Shown piece by piece: positions 1 to 9,999 of a stretch of DNA of 25,021 nt. The stretch covers positions 1 through 25,021 of the forward strand of contig CANETG010000009.1 in assembly GCA_947440875.1 (NCBI GenBank), in the 5' to 3' direction. How positions within the stretch are numbered: the stretch's first letter is position 1; each line of letters starts with the position of its first letter. The DNA comes from Bacteriovoracaceae bacterium (GTDB taxonomy: Bacteria; Bdellovibrionota; Bacteriovoracia; Bacteriovoracales; Bacteriovoracaceae). The notes beneath the pieces were generated by a model. The model searched no databases. It was not told where the DNA came from and saw only the letters and a program-made list of their open reading frames with translations. Position numbers and translations under genes: made by a program.

Positions 1-1
1 T

Positions 2-3000
2 CCGACGGTCGCGATCACAACATTTCCTGCTATCAACATCGCCAATGAAACGATCTACACAATCAACGGGACATGTTCTGAAAATACCAGAACAGTCAGT
101 GTCAGCGTCGGTGGAATAAACGCGACTTCGACATGTACTTCTCTGGCCTGGACGACAACACTTGATGTTTCAGCACTTTCAGATAGTGGTTCTGTGGCGC
201 TGACAGCAAATCTTAATGATGCCGCAGGAAATATTGCGACTCAGGCGACTCGTTCTGTAGCCAAAGATACGGTCGGTGCAAATGTGGCGATATCATCTGC
301 ACCAACGATCAATCTTTCTAACCGTGCTGCTTATCCGGTCAGCGGAACTTGTTCAGACACTGGTGAAAATGTCGTCGTGAAAGTAGGAGCAGTGACTTTG
401 ACCGTTACCTGTACGCTTCTCTCTTGGTCGGCATCAATGAATGTGACATCGGTCGCAGACGCTGGTGGAGTCGTTGTGACTGCGGATCATTCAGATGCCG
501 CAAACAACGCCGCTACCCAGGCAACGGCTCTTGTTCTCAAAGATACAATCATTCCGACTGTCACTATTGCAAGTGCACCGACTATTATTAATGCGAACAA
601 AGCGGCCTACACTGTCAGTGGGACATGTAGTGAAAATACTCGCTTTGTAACAGTCAGTGTCGGTGGAGTGACCGGAACTCCGATCTGTATAGGGAGTTCG
701 TGGACAACCACACTAGACGTAACGGCAGTTTCAGACAGTGGATCTATTGCTGTAAGCGCAAATCACACAGACGTAGCGGCAAACAATAAATCCGCCTCTC
801 TGAATGTGGTGAAAAATACCGCTCTTCCGATAGTGGCAATCTCTTCGTCAACAGCAATCAACAATACAAATAAAGCTGTCTACCCGGTGAACGGGACATG
901 TTCTGAAAATGGAAGAATTGTGACGGTGAATGTCGGCGGCGTAAGTGCGACACCGACGTGTTCCGGTCTTCTGTGGTCGACAACCGTCAACGTCACAGTA
1001 GTTGCCGATGCAGGGTCTGTCGCCATAACAGCCGATCATCAAGACTCAGTGGGGAACGTTGCCAACCAGGCCTCTGTGAATGTGCTTAAAGATACATTTA
1101 TCCCAACAGTTACCATTTCATCAGCACCGTCGATTAATAATGCGAATAGAACTGCGTACACGGTCAGTGGGACTTGTTCAGAAAACGCCCGCAATGTCTC
1201 AGTGAGTGTCGCGGGTATCTCTGGGTCTCCGGTGTGTTCTGCTTTGGCATGGACATTCACTGTGGACGCGACTTCGGTGACTGATGGGGCCTCAAGAACA
1301 ATTACAGCTAACCATACTGATGTTGCGGGAAATGCGGCGACCCCAGGAACGGTGAATGTCATTAAAGACGTTGTCATTCCCACTGTCACAATTACGAGTT
1401 TCCCGGCAATTAATGGGACCAATCAATCTTCGTACACAGTCAGTGGTGCTTGTTCTGAAAATACGAGAACGGTTTCTGTGAATGTCGGGGGAGTGACTTC
1501 GACACCTGTTTGTACAGCTTTAACATGGTCATCATCTCTTAACGTCAGTTCAATCGGAGATAGTGGATCTGTTTCCGTGACTGCAAATATCAGCGATGCC
1601 GCAGGAAATAATGCCAATCAGGCATCAAGAACAGTTGTGAAAGATACCGCTCTTCCCACTGTCTCCATCACCTCAACCCCAGTGATTAATAACTCAAATA
1701 GAACTGCTTACACCTTCAGTGGAACTTGTTCCGACACAGGTGAATCTGTTTCTGTTGCCGTTGGAAGTACCACCGGAACTGTGACGTGTTCACTTCTCAC
1801 GTGGTCTGCCACTCTGAACGTTTCTGCCAACGCTGACTCGGGGTCGCTCTTAGTTACGGCCGACCATTCTGATGATGTGGGGAACGCCGCAGTTCAAGCA
1901 GGGACAACAGTCTTTAAAGATACTGTTATTCCAACCGTGACCATTTCCTCTTCACCAACGATCACCAACAGTAACAAAACGGCCTACACCGTGAGCGGAG
2001 CTTGTTCCGAAAATACTCGGGCGGTCTCTCTGAGTGTCGGAGGAATTTCATCCACACCAACGTGTACGGCGACTGCATGGTCTGCAACTCTTGATGTCTC
2101 AGGATTAGCTGACAGTGGATCCGTATCGATTACTGCCAATCATGCTGATTCGGCCGGAAATAATGCCACTCAGGCATCGGCTTCAGTTATCAAACAAACT
2201 GTCGTTCCAACGGTGACCATTACGGCACCAGCCTTCATTAATAACACAAACAGAAACGCTTATACGGTAACTGGTACTTGTAGTGTTAACACGAGAATTG
2301 TGAGCGTAAACGTTGGGGGAGTAACGGGAACTCCTACGTGTGCGGCAACTGCATGGTCTGTCACACTGAACGTCTCTGCAGTTCCTGATAACGGCTCTGT
2401 GGGAATCACTGCCGATCATGCAGATTCAGTTGGGAACGCTGCCACTCAGGCGACGGCTTCCGTCATGAAAGACACTGTGATCCCGACCGTGACTATTTCT
2501 TCTTCACCGCTCATTAATAACGCAAACAAAGCAACGTACACTCTCAGTGGGACGTGCTCCGAGGATGGAAGGAATGTCTCTGTTAGTGTGGGAAGTGCGT
2601 CCGCTTCTCCGACATGTAGTTCTTCGCTTTGGACTTCGACGATCGATGTGACAGCAGTTGCTGACGGTGGATCTGTCGCGATTACTGCCAATCACACTGA
2701 CACTGCTCTCAACGCTGCCACTCAGGCGTCTGTAACGGTGATCAAAGATACAACGAATCCGACAGTGGCGATCACTTTTTCTCCGGTCATCAATTTTGTC
2801 AACAGAGCTGCCTACACAGTAAGTGGTAACTGTTCGGAAAACACGCGCACAGTTTCTGTCAGCGTCGGCGGAATTTCCGGAACTCCGACGTGTACTTCCT
2901 CTACGTGGACAACAACTCTTGACGTGACTGGAGTGGTTGATAATGCTTCCGTTTCAATCACGGCCAACCTCAGTGATGTGAATGGAAACAATGCGATTCA

Positions 3001-6000
3001 GGCGACTGCCAGCGTGTTCAAAGATACGGCGATCCCGACTGTTTCGATCACATCTTCAACGATCATTAACAACTCAAATAAAGCGGCCTACATTGTCACC
3101 GGTACCTGTTCTGAAAATACGAGAATCGTCACTGTAAATATCGGTGGCGTGAGTGCGACTCCGACGTGTACCACCGGCGCCTGGACGAGTACCATGAACG
3201 TCACCTCGGTGGCGGATAACGTTTCATTGAACATCACGGCCAATCATACAGATGCTGCTTTGAACGCCGCCACCCAGGCGACCCAGGCAGTGCTGAAAGA
3301 TACAGTGAATCCAACAGTCACAATAACTTCATATCCGAATATTAATTCGACGAATGCGCTGGCCTATCCGATTTCAGGAGCGTGCTCCGAAAATACCAGA
3401 ACAGTCACCGTGAGTGTGGGAGGAGTCACTGCGACTCCAAACTGTACAGGGAGTGCGTGGTCAGCATCGATGAACGTCTCCGGAGTCTCAGATGCTGCGA
3501 CAGTTTCAGTCACTGCGAATCACTCAGACGCTGCCGGCAACAACGCCACCCAGGCGAGTAGAACCATCAGCAAAATAACAGGAATTCCCACTGTCTCAAT
3601 TACATCGAACACGGCGATCAATAGTACGAATCAAAATGCGTATCCGGTCAGTGGTGCTTGTTCTGTCAACGGTCAGCCTGTTGATGTGAACCTAGGTGGA
3701 GTCACCGCATCTCCTAACTGTGCGACTCTCGCCTGGTCAACTTCTGTGAACGTGAGTGGTCTCGGTGACGGCGCCTCCATTTCCATCACTGCCGATCACG
3801 ACGACGGAAACGGAAACAATGCCCTTCAGGCAAATACGACAGTTCTCAAAGATACAGTCATCCCGACGGTCGGATTCAGTTCGACTCCAGTGATCAACAA
3901 CGCCAACAAAGCTATCTATACTTTCACTGGAACCTGTTCTGAAAACACACGGGCAGTGACCGTCGCAGTAGGTGCTGTCAGCGGGTCGGGAACATGTACC
4001 ACAGGCGCGTGGTCTGCGACTCTGAACGTGACTTCTGTTTCTGATAGTGGAGCGGTGACGATCACAGCAAACCACACCGATGCTGCCGGCAACAATGCTG
4101 CTCAATCGACGACGACTGTTCTGAAAGATACTTCAAATCCGACTGTGTCTATCACTACCCCTGTCGCAATCAACAATACCAATGAAGCGGCATACCCACT
4201 CAGTGGTTCGTGTTCAGAAAACACCAGAACGGTGAGCGTGTCAGTCGGAGGAGTTTCGGGTTCAGCAACGTGTACGACTCTCACTTGGTCAACGAGTATT
4301 GATGTCAGTGGAATCGGCGATAGTACTTCCGTATCCGTTCTGGCTGATCACACAGACGTTGCCGGAAATAATGCCACTCAGGCAACGGCCACAGTCGCCA
4401 AAGATACCGCCCTTCCTACCGTCGCTATTGTTTCTTCACCAATCATTAATCTTTCGAACAGGGCCGCTTACACAGTGAGTGGGACCTGTTCTGAGAATGC
4501 CCGAACTGTGAGTGTGAATGTGGGAGGTGTGACCGGAACTCCTAACTGCTCAAGCGGAACTTGGTCTTCCACACTCAACGTCACAGGAGTTACCGACAGT
4601 GGATCTGTTTCGATTACTGCCAACCACTTAGACGCTGCTGGAAATAGTGCCACTCAGGCGTTGGCTTCGGTCTTAAAAGATGTTGTGATTCCGACGGTCA
4701 CGTTGACGGCACCAATTGCCATCAACAACACCAACAAAGCTGTCTATCCGATCAGCGGAACCTGCTCAGAAAATACCCGCACCGTCACTGTCAGTGTCGG
4801 TGGTATTTCTGGAACACCAACATGTTCTGCCAATGCCTGGTCCACAACCCTCGACTTGACCTCCGTGGGTGACGGAGCGTCGGTGGCAGTCTCTGCTAAC
4901 CAGAGCGATGTTGCCGGAAACAATGCGACTCAGGCGTCAGCGACAATTGCCAAAGATACAACGGTCCCGACAGTGGCGATCACTGGACCACTGGCGATTA
5001 ATAATACCAATAAAACTGCCTACACTGTCAGCGGTACATGTTCAGAGAATTCTCGGACTGTCTCCGTCTCAGTGGGTGGAATTTCTGCGACTCCAACGTG
5101 CACCACTCTCACCTGGTCTGCCGCTGTCGATGCCTCAGGGCTCTCTGACACTGGAGCAGTCGCGATCACAGCAAACCATACAGACGCCGCCGGAAACAAT
5201 GCCAACCAGGCGAATGCCAATGCACTCAAAGACACTGTCATTCCAACAGTGACGATAAATTTAGTGACGGCCATTAACAATGCCAACAAACTTGCTTACA
5301 CGGTCTCCGGAACATGCTCGGAAAATACTCGCTCAGTCAGTGTCAATGTTGGTGGGGTGACTGCCACTCCGACGTGTACAACACTGGCGTGGACCGCGAC
5401 CCTCAACGTGAACGGAGTCGCTGATAGTCTCAGCGTTTCGATCACAGCAAATCACACCGACACTGCTCTGAACGCCGCCACTCAGGCGTCTACAACCATC
5501 ACCAAAGATTCCTCGAACCCAACAGTTGCGATCACTTCACCGGGTGTGATTAACAATGGAAACAATTCTTCTTACACTGTCAGCGGAACCTGTTCAGAAA
5601 ATACCCGAATCGTAACTGTCTCCATCGGTGGTATCAATGAGACTCCCGTCTGTACTTCGTCAGCATGGACCATGACAGTCGATGTGAGTGGTTTAAGTGA
5701 CGGTCCAGTTTCGATTACCGCGAATCATTCGGACTTGGCCGGTAATATTGCCACTCAGGCCTCGACTTCTGTAACCAAAGATACGACGAATCCGACTGTG
5801 GCGATTACTTCGAGCGATGCGATTAACAACTCGAACAGAACGTCTTATCCGATTAGTGGAACATGTTCAGAAAACACTCGCACTGTTTCGATCAATGTCG
5901 GAGGAGTTTCGGGATCTGCAAATTGTACTACGCTCGCTTGGTCGACCACACTCAACGTGAACGCTGTGGCCGATGGCGCATCGATTGCGATGACCGCCAA

Positions 6001-7726
6001 TCACACGGATGCCGCTGGCAATAACGCCACTGAGGCCACGGCAAACGTTTTGAAAGATACTGTCGTTCCTACAGTGAGTATTACAATATCTGGGATCATC
6101 AACAATACGAATAAAGCGACGTACACCGTATCCGGGAACTGTTCAGAGAACACCCGGAATGTTTCCGTCACAGTGGGGACCACTTCTGGGACTCCCGTTT
6201 GTACAACGGGCGCGTGGACCATTAACTTAGACGTGACTTCGGTTACTGACAGCGCTGGGGTTCCCGTGACCGCCAATCACACTGACCTCGCAGGAAACGC
6301 CGCGACTCAAGCAAGTGTCATGGTCATAAAAGATACAAATAATCCTACTGTCGCCATCACTGCTCCCTCGCCAATAACATTAGCTAACAGAGCGGCTTAC
6401 TCCGTTTCCGGAACTTGTTCTGAGAACGGCCGTGCTGTAACGGTTTCTGTTGGTGGTGTGGGTGCCACTCCTGCGTGTTCGTCCGGTGCTTGGACGGCTT
6501 CTGTGAATGCGACCGGAGTGGCGGACGGCGCTTCGATTGCCATCACTGCCAATCATTCTGATGCTTCAGGAAATCTTGCGACACAGGCAACGACTTCCGT
6601 CGTGAAAGACACAGTGATTCCTATGGTGGCGATCTCTACATCACCGGCGATTAATGTTTCAAACAGAGCTGCGTACCCAGTGACTGGGACATGTTCTGAA
6701 AATACTCGAGTCGTATCTTTGAATGTTGGCGGTGTGACTTCTTCTCCCGTGTGTACGACCGGGACGTGGTCAGCAACTCTCAACGTGACAGCAGTCGCTG
6801 ATAGCGGTTCTGTTTCAATCACCGCCAACCATACGGATGCCGTTGGAAACGCGGCGACTCAAGCGAGTGCGACGACATCTAAGGATACGGGTCTTCCGAC
6901 GGTCGCAATTAATTCTCCTGCTGTTATTAATAATACGAATAAAGCTTCCTACACAGTCAGTGGGACATGTTCTGAGACTGGAAGAACTGTCACAGTGAAT
7001 GTCGGTAGTGTGAATACGACTTACACCTGCACACTTCTCACTTGGACTGTGACAGTTAATCTCTCCGGGAATCCTGACTCTGGATCGCTTCTCATCACCG
7101 CGGACCACACTGATCAAGCAGGAAACTCTGCAGTTCAAGCAGGAACGACAGTGGTCAAAGATACTGTCTTACCAACTGTTGCGATTACTTCTTCGCCGAG
7201 TATCAATAACACCAATAAAACTGCCTACACTGTGTCTGGTACTTGTAGTGAGAACACCCGCACCGTGAGTGTCAACGTCGGGGGAGTGACTGCTTCGCCA
7301 AGCTGCAGTTCGGGAACCTGGACGAGCGGGGCATTGAATGTCACCGCTGTGGCCGACTCCGGAAGTGTCTCCGTTACCGCGGGTCACACAGATTCAGCGA
7401 ATAACTCGGCGTCGGCGTCTACCACCGTCGTGAAAGATACAGCCAACCCGTTAGTCGCTATCACGACACCGTTGACCATTAACATTTTCAGAAGCACGGC
7501 CTACACCGTGAGTGGAACATGCTCTGAGAACACTCGAACAGTGAGTGTGAGTATTGGGGGAGTCACAGCGACGCCAACATGTAGCTCTGGTGCATGGAGC
7601 ACTGGTACTGTGAACGTCACCGCCGCTGCCGATAGTGCGACTCTTTTAATTACCGCTAACCATACAGACGTGAATGGAAACTCTGCCACCCAGGCGACTC
7701 GGACAGTGCTGAAAGATACGGTTGCC
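2..7726 (+). repeat. Tandem array of 28 Ig-like repeat units, period 276 nt
   Basis: Units begin with PTV-type motifs at 2, about 278, and so on in steps of 276 nt; 27 units span 278 to 7726, only one codon short of exact 92-codon periodicity. The Cys-x19-Cys pair and the following Trp are present in all 28 copies by eye. At DNA level the copies differ at many synonymous positions, so these are old, selected protein repeats and not recent DNA amplifications. Linkers alternate mainly among IPTV, NPTV, LPTV and VPTV forms. Confidence 0.93.
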
Positions 7727-9997
7727 CCGACAGTGGCCCTTTCTTCTGCGGTGCCCAACATCACTTCCGACTCCCCATTCACTGTGCGCGCGACTTTCAG
7801 TGAAGCAGTTAGCGGAATGGGGGTTGGTGATTTTAACCCAGGAAACGCGACCACTTCCGGTTTTACTGCAGTCTCCGGGCTCCTTTACGATGTTTCCATT
7901 ACTCCTTCGAGTTCCGGACTCGTGACCGTTAATATGTCCGCAGCTGCCGCATTGGATGCCGCGGGGAACTCGAGTGCCGCCGCAACTCAGCTCACCCGAA
8001 CCTATGAACCTCCGAGCGTGTTAACTTTTGCGATCACTTCGACCTATGATTTCGGAATCGTCTCTGTGGGGGGATCGGCCGATGTCACCATGGTCATTAA
8101 TAAATCGGGCTCGGCCAATGCGACGGCGATCACTGAGACGGGGCTTGCGGCACCGTTTACCTTCAAGGGTGGAGCATTCCCTGGGACAGGAGGAACGTGT
8201 ACCACAACGATCACAGGATCCTGCTCGATCGTTCTGACCTTCACTCCGACCACAGGTACCACGAGTAGTCGTTTCGTCACAATCCGGTACAACAATGGGG
8301 TTTCATTTGTGTCCACTTCTCGAGCGATCACTGGTACTGGGGACGCGTTGGTGGCCACGAAGATCGCTGTGACTGGGCCCAGCGGAGTATCGACGAACCA
8401 GTGTGTTCCCTATACGATCATTGCTCAAACTGTCAGTGGTACACAAGCAAACGTCTCGGCAAACATCACCGTGAATCTTGTGAGAAATAACGGTACAAAT
8501 GGAATCTTCTATTCCAACGCCACTTGTACGACCACCGCGACTTCAACTGTCATGAACAACGGAACAAGTTCGAAAATTGTGTATTTTCAGACAACCACTG
8601 CCAACGAGTTTCTCACTCTCCTCTTCACCCCAGCGACGGTACTGGCATCGACCACAAAAAGCATATCGACCTCCGGTGGACCGACACGAGTCAATGTGAA
8701 TCCTCCCGCCGAATTTCAATCAGGCGAGTGTCATCCGATCGTGGTTGATCTCGTGGATGCTAACGGTCTCAAGGCCGGACGAGCCACGGCGACGACGGTG
8801 AATCTTTCTCAGAATGGAAACGCTGTGTTCTACAGTGATTCACTTTGCACCGGAATCATCACTTCTACCACCCTTCCTGCGACGGTGGAGACAGCGACTG
8901 TTTACGTAAGAAATCTCGCCACTGAGTCTGTCGTCCACACTTTCGCGTCGACGGGACTCACCACGGACACCGCAACCATTAGTTATGAGGCGGCCCTTAC
9001 TTGGTGGGACACCGCCTGGACAAAACGGATACCGGTCACGATCGATAACTCTGATCAGGCGAGTGCCCACACGAACATGCAGGTTCTTGTCCGGCTTAAT
9101 TCCTCTCGGATCAATTACGCTGATTTCAAATCTGGCGGGATAGACGTCCGGTTTACTCTCGATGATCACACGACTGTTCTGACCTACGATATTGAAAGCT
9201 GGACCGTGGGCGGCGAGAGCCTTGTTTGGGTACGGATTCCCAATCTGGCAGCAAGTTCTCAGCGAATCATCTACATGTACTACAACAATGCCCTGGCGTC
9301 TGACGGACAAAATTCTGCTGATACTTGGTCCGGCTTCTCGGGTGTTTGGAACATGGATAGAGTGGGTGTCAATTACTACGATGCGACCAACTCAGGGAAA
9401 AACGGTATTCCTGTAGGAACTGTCACAAACAGCGCGGGCCCAAGTGGGAATGCCATTTATGTGAATGGCTCCTCGTCGATCGATACGAATTTTGATCTTT
9501 CTTCGATCATCGGCTATACGTCGACCCTTTCACTCTGGGTTCGAACCACTCAGACGGGAAATGACGTCGCTTGGAGTGCGCCGGGGATCACTGGAGTAGA
9601 GAAGGGCGGTATTACTAATGACATCTTCTTTGGTTTCATCCGAGCTAATGGATCTATTGGGGTCGCCGCGGGGGATGGTGTCGCTGCTAGGTCGAGCTTC
9701 CTCGTCAATGACGATAGTTGGCGTTACGTGACCATGAGCCGAGAGATGACGACCGGAGCTGTTCGTTTCTACGTCAACGGAGTCTTAAACGGTACCGGAA
9801 TAAGTGAGGCGGGTGCTAAGACCACTTACTTCGATAGTTTCGGATTCATCGCAAATGACGGAGGGTTTAGATTTTTTATCGGCTTCATGGACGGAATCCG
9901 TTTGAGTAACAGCGTTCTTTCGGACGAGAGGATCCGCGCTGAATACAAGTACTCCGTTGAAACCCACATCTCCTACGGACCCGTAGAAAATCTCTAA
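2..9997 (+). CDS. Giant Ig-like repeat surface protein with C-terminal DUF2341 and LamG-like domains (5' partial)
   Basis: The frame is open from base 2, so the true start lies left of the window and 3331 residues are visible. Residues 1 to about 2573 are 28 tandem copies of a 92-residue Ig-like unit. Each unit has a PTVxI opening, SGTCSEN, a second Cys 20 residues after the first, a Trp about five residues later, then SITANHTDAAGN and a KDT linker. A different bacterial Ig-like domain (FSEAVSGMGVGDF, Big_12-like) follows at about 2574-2671. Next come a choice-of-anchor/ASH-like domain (about 2672-2780), two related modules with paired Cys (about 2785-2998), a DUF2341-like domain opening WWDTAWTKRIPVTID (about 3000-3115), and a LamG/concanavalin-like lectin fold to the end. 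The likely role is a secreted or surface adhesin; this rests on architecture only. The signal peptide and secretion signal are out of view and no C-terminal anchor is recognised. Confidence is high that it is coding and moderate for the function. Confidence 0.93.
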   Translation, partial: PTVAITTFPAINIANETIYTINGTCSENTRTVSVSVGGINATSTCTSLAWTTTLDVSALSDSGSVALTANLNDAAGNIATQATRSVAKDTVGANVAISSAPTINLSNRAAYPVSGTCSDTGENVVVKVGAVTLTVTCTLLSWSASMNVTSVADAGGVVVTADHSDAANNAATQATALVLKDTIIPTVTIASAPTIINANKAAYTVSGTCSENTRFVTVSVGGVTGTPICIGSSWTTTLDVTAVSDSGSIAVSANHTDVAANNKSASLNVVKNTALPIVAISSSTAINNTNKAVYPVNGTCSENGRIVTVNVGGVSATPTCSGLLWSTTVNVTVVADAGSVAITADHQDSVGNVANQASVNVLKDTFIPTVTISSAPSINNANRTAYTVSGTCSENARNVSVSVAGISGSPVCSALAWTFTVDATSVTDGASRTITANHTDVAGNAATPGTVNVIKDVVIPTVTITSFPAINGTNQSSYTVSGACSENTRTVSVNVGGVTSTPVCTALTWSSSLNVSSIGDSGSVSVTANISDAAGNNANQASRTVVKDTALPTVSITSTPVINNSNRTAYTFSGTCSDTGESVSVAVGSTTGTVTCSLLTWSATLNVSANADSGSLLVTADHSDDVGNAAVQAGTTVFKDTVIPTVTISSSPTITNSNKTAYTVSGACSENTRAVSLSVGGISSTPTCTATAWSATLDVSGLADSGSVSITANHADSAGNNATQASASVIKQTVVPTVTITAPAFINNTNRNAYTVTGTCSVNTRIVSVNVGGVTGTPTCAATAWSVTLNVSAVPDNGSVGITADHADSVGNAATQATASVMKDTVIPTVTISSSPLINNANKATYTLSGTCSEDGRNVSVSVGSASASPTCSSSLWTSTIDVTAVADGGSVAITANHTDTALNAATQASVTVIKDTTNPTVAITFSPVINFVNRAAYTVSGNCSENTRTVSVSVGGISGTPTCTSSTWTTTLDVTGVVDNASVSITANLSDVNGNNAIQATASVFKDTAIPTVSITSSTIINNSNKAAYIVTGTCSENTRIVTVNIGGVSATPTCTTGAWTSTMNVTSVADNVSLNITANHTDAALNAATQATQAVLKDTVNPTVTITSYPNINSTNALAYPISGACSENTRTVTVSVGGVTATPNCTGSAWSASMNVSGVSDAATVSVTANHSDAAGNNATQASRTISKITGIPTVSITSNTAINSTNQNAYPVSGACSVNGQPVDVNLGGVTASPNCATLAWSTSVNVSGLGDGASISITADHDDGNGNNALQANTTVLKDTVIPTVGFSSTPVINNANKAIYTFTGTCSENTRAVTVAVGAVSGSGTCTTGAWSATLNVTSVSDSGAVTITANHTDAAGNNAAQSTTTVLKDTSNPTVSITTPVAINNTNEAAYPLSGSCSENTRTVSVSVGGVSGSATCTTLTWSTSIDVSGIGDSTSVSVLADHTDVAGNNATQATATVAKDTALPTVAIVSSPIINLSNRAAYTVSGTCSENARTVSVNVGGVTGTPNCSSGTWSSTLNVTGVTDSGSVSITANHLDAAGNSATQALASVLKDVVIPTVTLTAPIAINNTNKAVYPISGTCSENTRTVTVSVGGISGTPTCSANAWSTTLDLTSVGDGASVAVSANQSDVAGNNATQASATIAKDTTVPTVAITGPLAINNTNKTAYTVSGTCSENSRTVSVSVGGISATPTCTTLTWSAAVDASGLSDTGAVAITANHTDAAGNNANQANANALKDTVIPTVTINLVTAINNANKLAYTVSGTCSENTRSVSVNVGGVTATPTCTTLAWTATLNVNGVADSLSVSITANHTDTALNAATQASTTITKDSSNPTVAITSPGVINNGNNSSYTVSGTCSENTRIVTVSIGGINETPVCTSSAWTMTVDVSGLSDGPVSITANHSDLAGNIATQASTSVTKDTTNPTVAITSSDAINNSNRTSYPISGTCSENTRTVSINVGGVSGSANCTTLAWSTTLNVNAVADGASIAMTANHTDAAGNNATEATANVLKDTVVPTVSITISGIINNTNKATYTVSGNCSENTRNVSVTVGTTSGTPVCTTGAWTINLDVTSVTDSAGVPVTANHTDLAGNAATQASVMVIKDTNNPTVAITAPSPITLANRAAYSVSGTCSENGRAVTVSVGGVGATPACSSGAWTASVNATGVADGASIAITANHSDASGNLATQATTSVVKDTVIPMVAISTSPAINVSNRAAYPVTGTCSENTRVVSLNVGGVTSSPVCTTGTWSATLNVTAVADSGSVSITANHTDAVGNAATQASATTSKDTGLPTVAINSPAVINNTNKASYTVSGTCSETGRTVTVNVGSVNTTYTCTLLTWTVTVNLSGNPDSGSLLITADHTDQAGNSAVQAGTTVVKDTVLPTVAITSSPSINNTNKTAYTVSGTCSENTRTVSVNVGGVTASPSCSSGTWTSGALNVTAVADSGSVSVTAGHTDSANNSASASTTVVKDTANPLVAITTPLTINIFRSTAYTVSGTCSENTRTVSVSIGGVTATPTCSSGAWSTGTVNVTAAADSATLLITANHTDVNGNSATQATRTVLKDTVAPTVALSSAVPNITSDSPFTVRATFSEAVSGMGVGDFNPGNATTSGFTAVSGLLYDVSITPSSSGLVTVNMSAAAALDAAGNSSAAATQLTRTYEPPSVLTFAITSTYDFGIVSVGGSADVTMVINKSGSANATAITETGLAAPFTFKGGAFPGTGGTCTTTITGSCSIVLTFTPTTGTTSSRFVTIRYNNGVSFVSTSRAITGTGDALVATKIAVTGPSGVSTNQCVPYTIIAQTVSGTQANVSANITVNLVRNNGTNGIFYSNATCTTTATSTVMNNGTSSKIVYFQTTTANEFLTLLFTPATVLASTTKSISTSGGPTRVNVNPPAEFQSGECHPIVVDLVDANGLKAGRATATTVNLSQNGNAVFYSDSLCTGIITSTTLPATVETATVYVRNLATESVVHTFASTGLTTDTATISYEAALTWWDTAWTKRIPVTIDNSDQASAHTNMQVLVRLNSSRINYADFKSGGIDVRFTLDDHTTVLTYDIESWTVGGESLVWVRIPNLAASSQRIIYMYYNNALASDGQNSADTWSGFSGVWNMDRVGVNYYDATNSGKNGIPVGTVTNSAGPSGNAIYVNGSSSIDTNFDLSSIIGYTSTLSLWVRTTQTGNDVAWSAPGITGVEKGGITNDIFFGFIRANGSIGVAAGDGVAARSSFLVNDDSWRYVTMSREMTTGAVRFYVNGVLNGTGISEAGAKTTYFDSFGFIANDGGFRFFIGFMDGIRLSNSVLSDERIRAEYKYSVETHISYGPVENL

Positions 9998-9999
9998 GA

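Noticed and set aside
2..7726. Regular direct repeats that might suggest a CRISPR array or satellite DNA
   Set aside because: The period is 276 nt, in frame throughout, and conservation is at protein level with synonymous variation; no short identical repeats with unique spacers.
848..7854. Many minus-strand and alternative-frame open readings of 60-130 codons inside the giant gene
   Set aside because: They recur with the 276-nt repeat period and reflect repeat codon composition; their translations have no family resemblance and lie wholly antisense to a strong coding frame.
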